Part shown: positions 35,352 through 43,032 of the stretch, piece by piece
How the letters are laid out: every line of letters begins with the position of its first letter
How positions within the stretch are numbered: the first letter of the stretch is position 1
Position numbers and translations under genes: made by a program
The notes under the pieces: generated by a model
Database searches by the model: none
The model's input: only the letters and a program-made list of their open reading frames with translations
Told to the model about the DNA's origin: nothing
Assembly: GCF_002835935.1 (NCBI RefSeq)
Contig: NZ_PJCF01000010.1
Location: forward strand, 84,090-148,089
DNA length: 64,000 bases
Origin: Paraglaciecola sp. MB-3u-78
GTDB lineage: Bacteria > Pseudomonadota > Gammaproteobacteria > Enterobacterales > Alteromonadaceae
Direction: 5' to 3'

Positions 35352-35470
35352 TAACGGCAAGTTTTCCGACAAAGCAAACATAAGCACTTAGAGTTATATT
35401 GGTGCATTTTGCTACTAAAACCCATCTTTAGGAACGTTCTCTATCCGTCGGCCAACACCCGTCATTCAGC
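35352..35470 (-). repeat. Dispersed repeat R4, inverted copy
   Basis: The reverse complement follows 2367-2490 nearly throughout, including GGCAAGTTTTCCGACAAAGC and ACGTTCTCTATCCGTCGGCC. Confidence 0.65.
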
Positions 35471-35527
35471 TTTTCTGAAAACAACCAAAGTTTGTTCCCT
35501 TAGCCGCCATTCAGCTATGCTTAAGCC

Positions 35528-36179
35528 ATGCTAGATACCAAACATGTCTTCACCGAAGCCACTCTCGATACCGCTTATTCATGGTTGTGTAAGCAGCGGC
35601 GTAACTTTCCCGCCAATGCCGACATTTGGCACCTGCGTTTTCACTGGCACACTCTCCGTGGTGAGCTGCTGCAAACACTCAACAAACAAGATTACACCTT
35701 CATGCCGCTCAGTGTGGTGACCAAAGCCGATGGTGAAAGTATTCATTTGTGGTCATCACAAGATGCGCTGGTATTAAAGATGTTAGCCATGGCCTTACCG
35801 GAGGCATTAGCATTATCCTCACTTTGTACTCATATCAAAGGGCATGGGGGACTAAAAGCCACCGTGAATGACCTACACGCAGCTTTGCCGGATTATAGCT
35901 ATGTGATGAAAACCGATGTAAAGGGCTACTATGAGTCCATTGACCATACGATATTGCTTAAGCAATTGGATAAAGACATCACCGACCCGTTTATCTGGCG
36001 CTTGTTAGTGCAGTTTGTGAAACGCACCGTTGAAAGAGGCGGTACATTTAAGTCTATACACTGCGGTATATCAAGAGGCTGCCCCTTATCACCGATTATC
36101 GCGGCTTATTACTTAAAGGCCTTAGATAAACAGATGGAAGGTAACACACGCTATTTTTATCGCAGGTACATGGATGACG
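35528..36179 (+). pseudogene. Stand-alone reverse transcriptase, 5' part (interrupted by a group II intron)
   Basis: Codes for residues 1-217 of a reverse transcriptase. Visible motifs are the palm strand with the first catalytic Asp (YVMKTDVKGYYESIDH), then GISRGCPLSPIIAAYYLKALDK, and FYRRYMDD at the very end. The reading frame breaks one base after the second Asp codon, exactly at a group II intron boundary. Joined to 40056-40432, the message reads Y-M-D-D-V-I-V-L-A-K-T-R in frame and gives a 342-residue enzyme without a maturase domain. RNA splicing could restore it, so it may be functional. The class (retron-like, group II-like or other) is not resolved. Confidence 0.85.
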
Positions 36180-36655
36180 GTGTGCCACGAAGGCGCAAAG
36201 AAGGACATTGTCCTTCATGCAGCTATGCTGCATAAAAGATGAGGGTTTGGCCCCTCGAAGCCGCCATGCAGGTGGAGGCTTCAAACCACCGTAAGCTGCG
36301 TCGGTAAAGAGCCGGGGTGGTGAGCGTTACGGAAAAGGCAAGGCTCGATCTTGTCAGGTGAGTTTCAAGGAGACGAATGCAAATGAACCATTATTGAAGT
36401 GTCGAAAATGTAGGGACGAGTGTCAAAACCGAGGGGTCGTCGTTACCTCGGGATAAGTCTAGCGGAAACCTGATTATTGGCTAGGCGGCCTCCGGCATGA
36501 AGATGGCGTGAACTTGAAACAGGCTTTTATGTGGAACGTGGGAACCTGTCGCCCTGATGATAAGGGAGAAACACAAGTGGTAGCCCCATAAGTGTGAGAG
36601 TACCGATGCAGGGCACAGGGGCGGAGCGACCCGTAGTAGTGATGAAGCTTTTGTA

Positions 36656-37314
36656 ATGAAAGTGGAGCGAAGGGGAAGCATCGATCAGCTTGAACTAAAG
36701 AAAACAACCGGAAACGGGAGGATTGGATTGAAACAAGCAAAGCCGTTTACTATTTCCAAACGACAAGTTTGGGAGGCATACAAACGGGTCAAGGCCAACA
36801 AAGGCGCTGCCGGAGTTGATCGCCAGACGATCGAAAAGTTTAATGGGGATTTGAAGAATAATCTTTATAAGCTCTGGAATCGTCTGTCGTCAGGCAGCTA
36901 CTTTCCATCCGCCGTCATGCGGGTTGAAATACCCAAGGATGATGGACAGATGAGGCCTTTAGGGATCCCTACAGTGACTGACCGCATTGCGCAGATGGTA
37001 GCCAAACAATTAATAGAGCCTGAGTTGGAACAGCATTTTCATTCAGACTCTTATGGTTACCGTCCAAAGAAATCGGCACATGATGCAGTGGGGCAAGCAC
37101 GTAAGCGCTGCTGGAAAAGTGACTGGGTACTGGATCTTGATATCAAAGGCTTTTTCGATAATATCGATCATGAGCTGATGATGAGAGCAGTGCAAAAGCA
37201 TGTGAAAGAAAAGTGGGTACTATTGTATATAGAGCGGTGGTTAAAAGCCCCGATTGAAATGCAAGACGGCACACTGGAATTTCCGGAGAAAGGAACACCG
37301 CAAGGAGGCGTCGT
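36656..37314 (+). pseudogene. ltrA: Group II intron reverse transcriptase/maturase, 5' part
   Basis: Codes for about 219 residues: RT0/RT1-type segments (FTISKRQVWEAYKRVKANKGAAGVDRQTIEKF), RMRP-like LGIPTVTDRIAQMVAKQLIEPELE, the catalytic-Asp segment WVLDLDIKGFFDNIDHELM, and the start of motif 4, GTPQGGVV. It is cut there by the recombinase element. Joined at 39320 it continues V-S-P-L-L-A-N-L in frame to a 437-residue protein, the normal length. While the element is inserted, no full protein can be made and intron splicing would depend on another maturase. Confidence 0.88.
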
Positions 37315-39319
37315 AGCGCCACCAACAACATAGCAAAAACAAGTATAATATGTGGGATCCGTATTGATCGGGTGTGCCTGATACAGGGATTCCAGGGGAT
37401 CCCAGATAGCCATATCAGTCTTTACCTCGACGTTGATACCGGAATTTCAACCTACAGGACGCATATGCTATGAAAAAACATCTAACGCCATTGAATATCC
37501 GAGTCGAATTCGAGCCTAATCGTTTTTCATCGCATAGCCTGAACAAGGTCTACGAGAAATTGAACGAGATACAGTCGTATCCTATTACAAATACACAAAA
37601 AAATGATGAAGTATGCATCACTAAAACCTCGAAAGTAGGGGGTAACGGATGAGCAATAATAGAATGGTCGCACTCTATGCACGTGTATCATCAGACCAAC
37701 AGGCTAAGAACAACAATGTTGATAGCCAAATTGACTTACTAAAAGCGAAGATTGAAGCCGATGGTGAAACCCTCATTGAAGACATGATGTTTGTCGATGC
37801 GGGGATCAGTGGAGCAACCTTAATTCGCCCACAACTAGAGAGACTAAGAGACACTGCTTCTCTGGGAGGAATTGATTTGCTTTACATTCTTGCACCAGAC
37901 CGCCTATCACGAAAATACGCACACCAAGCGCTATTGATGGAAGAATTTGCAGACATAGGTATTCAGGTTCGGTTTTTGAATCATGATATCGGCACAACAC
38001 CAGAAGATGAAATGCTGCTACAGATGCAAGGCATGTTTGCTGAATACGAGCGCGCTAAAATCATGGAGCGTAACCGTAGAGGCAAGCTCCACCGTGCTAA
38101 AGGTGGCAGTGTCAACGTTCTATCCAATGCGCCTTTCGGCTACCGTTACATCCGTAAACAACAGGATGGGCAAGCGGCTCAATACATCATTAATTTACAT
38201 CAAGCCACGACTGTGCGACAGATATTTCAGTGGATAGGCGAAGAACGGCTGAGTATAGGCGAGGTCAGCCGGCGTCTAAGTAACGCAGGAATAGAGACTC
38301 AAACAGGAAAAACAAGTTGGGATAGGAGCGTTATCTGGGGGATGTTACAAAATCCAGCTTACATGGGCAGAGCCGCCTTCGGTAAAACCAAAACGACAGA
38401 GCGTAGGAATATAATTCGTCCACAGAAACACAGCGCCGAGACACCAAAGAAGCCGTATTCAGTAGAAAAAGTCAATCGAGAAGACTGGATAGAAATAGCG
38501 GTACCTGCACTTGTCAGCGAAGCGCTATTTTTAACTGTTCAGGAACAGCTGGAAGAAAACAGGAAGCAGGCTCGACAACGGCGAAGAGGGGCTGCCCATT
38601 TGCTTCAAGGGCTAGTGGTTTGCGGGCATTGCCATTATGCATACTATGGCAAGAAAATCAGTCCATCGTCTGCTAAGGGTAAAAAAGCCTATGCGTACTA
38701 CCGCTGCATTGGAACGGATGGTTACCGGTTTGGTGGACAACGGATATGCGATAACAAACAAATCAGAACAGAAAGGTTAGATGAAATAGTGTGGCAGCAG
38801 GTGGTCGAATTATTAAAGCATCCAGAGCGATTAGAAAAGGAGCATGAACGACGTCTGGATTTATTGCAACAGGATAAAAAAGTCAATAATAATGACGATA
38901 CAATAACGCTGAAAAAGCAAAAAAACAGTTTAGATAAAGGTCAATCACGGCTCATTGACAGCTATGCAGAAGGTTTAATCGACAAAGAAGATTTTGAACC
39001 CAAAATCCGTCAGCTAAAGAGTAAGATACAGCAAATAAACCAACAAATTGAAGCCTGCCAGCATCACGAAGTCAACCAAATGGAACTGTTTCTGGTAGTG
39101 AGTCGACTAGAGGAATTTGCAAAAACGGTAGCAGGCTCCTTAGACAACATCGACTTCAACAGTCAGAGAGAAATTATCAGAGCATTGGTGAAACGCGTTG
39201 AGATTTACAAAGAAGAAGTTAATATCGTATTTCGTATAGAGCCGCAGAATGATTTAAGCGGTAATAATGGTATATCCACTATCAAGGGAAAACTTATGCA
39301 ACACTGTAAGCGGAGTAGT
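37315..39319 (+). mobile_element. 2-kb serine-recombinase element inside the intron reverse transcriptase gene
   Basis: Taking out about 2005 bp between the GT at 37313-37314 and the GT at 39318-39319 restores G-G-V-V-S-P in frame. The exact edges are uncertain by the 2-bp core, as expected for large serine integrases, which cross over at a central dinucleotide. The element holds only a 60-codon ORF and the recombinase gene. The recombinase stop codon (39320-39322) is completed by target DNA. Confidence 0.8.
37470..37652 (+). CDS. Small accessory protein upstream of the recombinase
   Basis: 60 residues, basic and polar, no recognised motif. Its stop overlaps the recombinase start (ATGA), so translation is coupled. 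Short ORFs are often seen before large serine recombinases; this one could be a co-factor such as a directionality factor. That is inference only. Confidence 0.55.
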   Translation: MKKHLTPLNIRVEFEPNRFSSHSLNKVYEKLNEIQSYPITNTQKNDEVCITKTSKVGGNG

Positions 39320-39322
39320 TAG
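37649..39322 (+). CDS. Large serine recombinase
   Basis: 557 residues. The resolvase N-domain has the catalytic Ser14 (ALYARVSSDQQ) and the later conserved arginines (LAPDRLSR, ARIM-type region YERAKIMERNRRGK). A recombinase domain follows (PFGYRYI...GKTSWDRSVIWGMLQNPAYMGRAAFG). Next come a zinc ribbon (VVCGHCHYAYYGK ... YYRCIGTDGYRFGGQRICDN) and a coiled coil (about residues 410-470). Such enzymes integrate and excise DNA between short unlike attachment sites. The gene is intact and nearly fills its own element, so it is probably the enzyme that placed it. Confidence 0.93.
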   Translation: MSNNRMVALYARVSSDQQAKNNNVDSQIDLLKAKIEADGETLIEDMMFVDAGISGATLIRPQLERLRDTASLGGIDLLYILAPDRLSRKYAHQALLMEEFADIGIQVRFLNHDIGTTPEDEMLLQMQGMFAEYERAKIMERNRRGKLHRAKGGSVNVLSNAPFGYRYIRKQQDGQAAQYIINLHQATTVRQIFQWIGEERLSIGEVSRRLSNAGIETQTGKTSWDRSVIWGMLQNPAYMGRAAFGKTKTTERRNIIRPQKHSAETPKKPYSVEKVNREDWIEIAVPALVSEALFLTVQEQLEENRKQARQRRRGAAHLLQGLVVCGHCHYAYYGKKISPSSAKGKKAYAYYRCIGTDGYRFGGQRICDNKQIRTERLDEIVWQQVVELLKHPERLEKEHERRLDLLQQDKKVNNNDDTITLKKQKNSLDKGQSRLIDSYAEGLIDKEDFEPKIRQLKSKIQQINQQIEACQHHEVNQMELFLVVSRLEEFAKTVAGSLDNIDFNSQREIIRALVKRVEIYKEEVNIVFRIEPQNDLSGNNGISTIKGKLMQHCKRSS

Positions 39323-39974
39323 CCCCTTGTTGGCTAACCTTTTTCTCCATTATGCATTCGACCAATGGATGGTTCGGGAATTCCCGAATGTTCCCTTTGA
39401 GCGCTATGCTGATGATGCAGTTTGCCATTGCAAGAGCCAGTCTCAAGCGCAGCAATTGAAGCAAAAGCTGGAAGCCAGAATGAAACAAGTGGGTTTAGAG
39501 CTTCATCCTAAAAAGACGAAAGTTGTCTATTGTAAAGATGATGACAGGCGAGGGGATTATGCAGAAGTCAGTTTTGATTTTCTGGGTTATACCTTTCGCT
39601 CTCGCCGTTCAAAGAATCGGTGGGGGAAACACTTTATTAATTTCACTCCGGCAATCAGCAACAAGGCTGCAAAAGCAATCCGGCACAAATCACGTGATTG
39701 GAACTGGCCATTACGAAGCGACAAAGCACTGGAAGATCTTGCCCGAATGTTCAATCCGATCATTCAAGGTTGGATCAACTATTATGGACGTTACTACAAG
39801 TCAGCGTTATACCCGACCCTTAAATGCTTAGATCGTCGTCTCATTATGTGGGCGACGCGAAAGTATAAACGTTTACGCAATCATCGAAGACGAGCAGCGC
39901 AATGGTTAAATCGTATTGCGCATAAGCAACCTTGGTTGTTTGCTCACTGGCGATTGTTGTACGCGAAGGCTTGA
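39320..39974 (+). pseudogene. ltrA: Group II intron reverse transcriptase/maturase, 3' part
   Basis: Continuation of 36656-37314. It starts with SPLLANLFLHYAFDQWM, then the catalytic YADD (FERYADDAVCHCKS), thumb and maturase segments (FDFLGYTFRSRRS, LARMFNPIIQGWINYYGRYYKSALYPTL) and a basic C-terminus. No HNH endonuclease domain is present. It ends at 39974, just before domain V. A frame open from 39267 by chance overlaps the recombinase end but is not a separate gene. Confidence 0.88.
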
Positions 39975-39981
39975 TTGATAA

Positions 39982-40015
39982 GAGCCGGATGAGCGGAGAC
40001 GTTCACGTCCGGTTC
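39982..40015 (+). ncRNA. Group II intron domain V
   Basis: A 34-nt hairpin starting GAGCCGGATGAGCGG and ending GTCCGGTTC. The stem pairs GAGCCGGA with TCCGGTTC (one G-U), and the catalytic AGC triad is in its 5' strand. This is the hallmark of a group II ribozyme core and fixes the 3' end of the intron. Confidence 0.9.
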
Positions 40016-40055
40016 TGTGAGAGCCTGAGGGGGCAGTTCCCTCGGGCTACTCGAC

Positions 40056-40432
40056 TGATTGTATTGGCCAAAACCCGCTGGCACTTGCGCAAAGCGGTGA
40101 GAACCGTCAATCAACACTTTCATCAATTAAAAGTGGAGCAAGCGCCGGATAAAACCTTTATTGGGCGTATTGAAAAAGAATTTGATTTTTTGGGTTATCG
40201 ATTTGGCCTGCCAGAATTGGGCTTAGCAGAGAAGACGATAACTAACGCGGTGAATAAAGTACGTCAGCTTTATGAGCAAAAGTTAGCGGCCCCCAAAAGA
40301 GCCGCTATGCTTGATGACTATATTACCCGCTGGTTACGATGGGTAAATGCAGGGCTAGATGACAAGCCGATTAATATTGTTTTCTGTATCGAGCAAATGA
40401 CAAGCCCGCTAAACCCAGCAGCATCAATATAA
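40056..40432 (+). pseudogene. Stand-alone reverse transcriptase, 3' part
   Basis: Continues the gene from 36179 with VIVLAKTRWHLRKAVRTVNQHFHQLKVEQAPDKTFIGRIEKEFDFLGYRFGL, the region after the catalytic YMDD and the FLGY motif, then a helical end. It stops at 40432, overlapping the last 60 bp of the convergent PEP-CTERM gene. The last 20 residues (INIVFCIEQMTSPLNPAASI) are probably read-through from flanking DNA, so the natural C-terminus may have been lost. Confidence 0.8.
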
Positions 40433-40904
40433 CCGAACTGGGTTCGGGGACTGTCACGCGTTTTCCAAAAACACCAACCCCAGTTGCATCATAAAAACCT
40501 TTATTTCCACCGTTGTATAAATATACTTCTATGTTATGTATGGTGCCTCGATAAGTGGCACCCCAATCAAAAATAAATATAATTCGTTCAACGCCTCCAA
40601 ATATATAACTAGCATAAAAATTAATATCTTTAAACTCTCCATCCATCACGTCGAAACTATTATTGTGAACCGTCCAACCGTTATCTTCAAATACGTTGTA
40701 ATTTAAATGCATAACACCGACGGACGTCAATACTAACCCGGTGGCCCCCATGTTATCGCCATCGTCAGATAACCCATATATTTCGCCGATGATTTTACCA
40801 TTACTAGAATCCCACGAAAAATCAAATATTAACGTCGCATTGGCAACGCCCATCCATCCTGTTAAGGCTATGACGCCTAAAATCTTTGAAACCATCTTAA
40901 ACAT
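40371..40904 (-). CDS. PEP-CTERM sorting-domain protein
   Basis: 177 residues with a signal peptide (VSKILGVIALTGWMGVANA) and a C-terminal sorting signal TVPEPSSVILMLLGLAGLSFARYRKQY (VPEP, membrane helix, basic end). The body is predicted beta-rich (LIFDFSWDSSNGKIIGEIYGL...), like many exported PEP-CTERM proteins. AAAGGAT precedes the start. A sigma-54 promoter lies about 50-65 bp upstream on this strand. The 3' end overlaps the reverse transcriptase gene. Its target, the exosortase, is not in the window. Confidence 0.85.
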   Translation of the reverse strand: MFKMVSKILGVIALTGWMGVANATLIFDFSWDSSNGKIIGEIYGLSDDGDNMGATGLVLTSVGVMHLNYNVFEDNGWTVHNNSFDVMDGEFKDINFYASYIFGGVERIIFIFDWGATYRGTIHNIEVYLYNGGNKGFYDATGVGVFGKRVTVPEPSSVILMLLGLAGLSFARYRKQY

Positions 40905-40951
40905 ACCTGTATCCTTTTTTAAATTAAACCTCGAGTCCAGTGCTTAGAAAT

Positions 40952-40969
40952 TTGCAATAATTGCGCCAT
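40952..40969 (-). promoter_or_regulatory. Sigma-54 promoter before the PEP-CTERM gene at 40371-40904
   Basis: On the minus strand ATGGCGCAATTATTGCAA has GG and GC separated by exactly 10 bp, with TGGC and TTGCA cores. It lies about 50 bp upstream of the start codon, as for the site at 3081-3099. Confidence 0.7.
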
Positions 40970-41419
40970 GAAAATAAATCCTCTTTAATTCAATAGCATA
41001 TAATACACTTACAAAAAACATGGGATTGAAATAGTAAAGAAACCTGACACATTCATATGGTTGAAAAAGAAAAAAACGTAAACACTTGGCTGTAGGGGAT
41101 TTCCCATTTTAAAGGGCATAAGATGTGTAAAAATCCCCACCTCATCAATTTGGTGTAAATTGTCAGGTCGGTTGTGCCTGTCATTCTGGGGCCATGCCAT
41201 CACTTGGTTTGATAAATACGGCGGTGAAAGGGTGGCCTTTGATGGCATGTCAGTCATGATGTGGGCTGCCCGGTATTTGCTCGGTTGAGTCAGATATCAT
41301 TTTATTGTGAACGGCTGCGATGATTTAGTTTATCAGTTATCTGTCGATCGCTCTGAGCATCGTTAGTTCACCTGCCTTGGGACAGATGATGGATAATCTA
41401 AATCATTGGAGCCATTCGC

Positions 41420-41540
41420 GTTTGATTAATCCTATGATAATTTTGCGCTCAATATAGTCTGATAGTTTGAATTCTCTTACGTCCGCTATAGGTCGATTTA
41501 AGCCTTTTCTAGACTAGAACCTTATGTCGGCTTTTGGCAC
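41420..41540 (+). repeat. Dispersed intergenic repeat R1, copy 3 (uninterrupted)
   Basis: Matches 2202-2309 and 3958-4091. It runs through TATGTCGGCTTTTGGCACAAAG, so it shows what the IS30-family target looked like before insertion. Confidence 0.75.
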
Positions 41541-41555
41541 AAAGTTCTCCTTCAG

Positions 41556-41600
41556 GTTTAACGCTCGACTGTCCGCTTTTAGGCTCATAGCCGACTGTAG
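41556..41600 (+). repeat. Dispersed repeat R2, copy 2
   Basis: GTTTAACGCTCGACTGTCCG and TTAGGCTCATAGCCGACTG resemble 34809-34853. Confidence 0.6.
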
Positions 41601-41741
41601 CATCCTGGTAACTTGGTCAACGGGATGAAAAAATGCTGTTGTCATGCACCATCGGCTGATGTTTTGACAATATCTAGGCTGCGAGTCAGGGGGCAAAATC
41701 AAGGGTAAGAGCCTTGAAGTGCTAGCAGTCTCTCACAAAAC

Positions 41742-41767
41742 AAAAAAAAGAAGCTTTGACGCCTCTT
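41742..41767 (-). terminator. Terminator of the gene at 41796-42776
   Basis: On the minus strand AAGAGGC-GTCAAA-GCTTCTT (one G-U pair) forms a 7-bp stem followed by T7. It lies about 30 bp past the stop codon. Confidence 0.7.
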
Positions 41768-41795
41768 TTAACGATCATACCGAAAACGCTAAATA

Positions 41796-42776
41796 TCAGC
41801 GCTTATTACGCCGAGGTGCGAGGCCAATCAGGCCAAGAGCCAGTAATGCCAGGGTTCCCGGTGCAGAGACAGGCACAGTTTCGGAGACACGTGCTATATC
41901 GATAGAGACGTTGCTGCGCAAAGTTAGCTGGTACAGGTTACCGGCCAGCAGCTGACCGGTGGTGTCCGAAAATGAAGATCCCAGTTCAATACCACAAGTA
42001 CCAAAGATTGCGTCAAAACTGCCGCAGGTCTGAATGTCAAAGCCGAAGCCGTTCGGGTTCACAGACGTAGTCTCATTCAACAGGTCTGGAGCGAGGCTGT
42101 ATTGAATACCCTGGCCACCCTGAAGATCGGTGATGGTGATCCCGAAAGTGGTTGATGCTGAGGCATTGCCAGAGAACAGTTCGCCTGCACCGGCGAAAGC
42201 CTCGAGATAGGTTATAAAGTTTCCTGAGAAGGTTATACCGCCTTGTTGCTCCAGAACAAAGGTGTAGCTAAGGTCAATACCGTTATTGACCTTAGCGGAG
42301 CCCTCTGCCGTAGTGGTGGATAGGGAACCTGTCGCTTGCTGACCTATAGTGGCACCGGCTGCCGGCTGAAAACCAGGCAGATTACTGATCGGAGCCCCAA
42401 CTTGCGTATGATCCGCCGCAATAAAGTCCGAAGTCTGTTCGCCGGTAAAATGAGGAAAGCCATTTTCCAATAGTGGGTTGCAATCGCCTGTGGTGCTGAG
42501 GCAGCTGCTTGGGAAGTCAATGTCGAAGCCGTTGGGTGTGCTGAAGCCGAAACCGCCAGTACCTGACAAGGAGCCGCTCATATTAGCACTGCTGGTGTAG
42601 GCCATGCTGGAAAAATCACTAAAATCCAGCGGGGTGCCACTAGCGTTGGAAATGAGGAAGTTGTTAACTACCAGCTTCGACGTTGCCATCAGGTTAGCAT
42701 GTGAAGGTGCGGCGAACGCCAAAACAACTGCCACTGTACCGGCCATAAATGCTTTAGTTTTTAATTTACTAGTCAT
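41796..42776 (-). CDS. Exported protein with PEP-CTERM-like tail
   Basis: 326 residues with a signal peptide (FMAGTVAVVLAFAAPSHA). The tail SAPGTLALLALGLIGLAPRRNKR has the membrane helix and basic end of a sorting signal, but Ala-Pro-Gly replaces Pro-Glu-Pro. That is a variant seen in marine gammaproteobacteria. The body is Gly/Ser-rich with two Cys pairs. The leader GGATATTTAATAAA before the ATG and about 170 bp further upstream resemble the region upstream of 1380-1838. There is a terminator downstream, no sigma-54 site seen, and unlike the other two PEP-CTERM genes it seems to use the shared leader promoter. Confidence 0.75.
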   Translation of the reverse strand: MTSKLKTKAFMAGTVAVVLAFAAPSHANLMATSKLVVNNFLISNASGTPLDFSDFSSMAYTSSANMSGSLSGTGGFGFSTPNGFDIDFPSSCLSTTGDCNPLLENGFPHFTGEQTSDFIAADHTQVGAPISNLPGFQPAAGATIGQQATGSLSTTTAEGSAKVNNGIDLSYTFVLEQQGGITFSGNFITYLEAFAGAGELFSGNASASTTFGITITDLQGGQGIQYSLAPDLLNETTSVNPNGFGFDIQTCGSFDAIFGTCGIELGSSFSDTTGQLLAGNLYQLTLRSNVSIDIARVSETVPVSAPGTLALLALGLIGLAPRRNKR

Positions 42777-43024
42777 TTTATTAAATATCCTTTGCCGTAT
42801 GCAGTTAAAATACTTTAAGAAAACTTATTAAGTATAGAAGAATAGTGAGTATAAAAATTCATTTTTAGTAAAATTACGATACATGTAGTTTCATATTTAT
42901 ATCTCTTTTATATCTTCGAGGGATTGGGAATCGGCAATTTTTCGTAAATTACTCAGTTGTTTTCACAAAATGCAAAACATGCGCTTCACGCTGTTTCGAT
43001 CTGACGTTAGGTTAATTATTGTTA
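42777..43024 (-). promoter_or_regulatory. Upstream region shared with the gene at 1380-1838
   Basis: TTCATTTTTAGTAAAA, TATTTATATCTCTTTTATAT and GGCAATTTTTCGTAAATTACTCAGTTGTTTTCA follow the same order as in 1895-2050, relative to each gene. The block ends at the IS66-family insertion. Confidence 0.5.
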
Positions 43025-43032
43025 GAAGCTTA

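Larger units (their letters stand above)
34393..35527. other. Long noncoding region with repeats and a MITE
   Basis: No gene supported over 1.1 kb. It holds repeat R2 (34809-34853), the MITE-like unit 35151-35309 and repeat R4 inverted (35352-35470), followed by the start of the reverse transcriptase gene. Between about 34400 and 34800 nothing is recognised. Confidence 0.6.
36180..40055 (+). mobile_element. Group II intron inserted at the YMDD codons of a reverse transcriptase
   Basis: Starts GTGTGCC (the usual GTGYG) and ends with AC at 40054-40055. Domain V lies at 39982-40015 and a domain VI stem at about 40020-40053 (GAGCCTGAGGG / CCCTCGGGCT). About 475 bp of structured RNA precede the intron-encoded reverse transcriptase. 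The intron is 3.9 kb because its reverse transcriptase is itself interrupted by a 2-kb serine recombinase element. Removing 36180-40055 exactly restores the host frame, which supports both boundaries. Confidence 0.9.
40905..41740. other. Intergenic region with sigma-54 promoter and repeats
   Basis: Holds the sigma-54 site at 40952-40969, an AT-rich stretch, then repeats R1 copy 3 (41420-41540) and R2 copy 2 (41556-41600). A short frame at 41009-41257 on the minus strand looks like debris rather than a gene. Confidence 0.5.

Noticed and set aside
39267..39319. Apparent N-terminal extension of the intron reverse transcriptase fragment
   Set aside because: It lies inside the recombinase element and is open by chance; the true join is at 37314/39320.
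41009..41257. 82-codon minus-strand frame
   Set aside because: No start context, low-complexity Phe-rich end; looks like debris between repeats.
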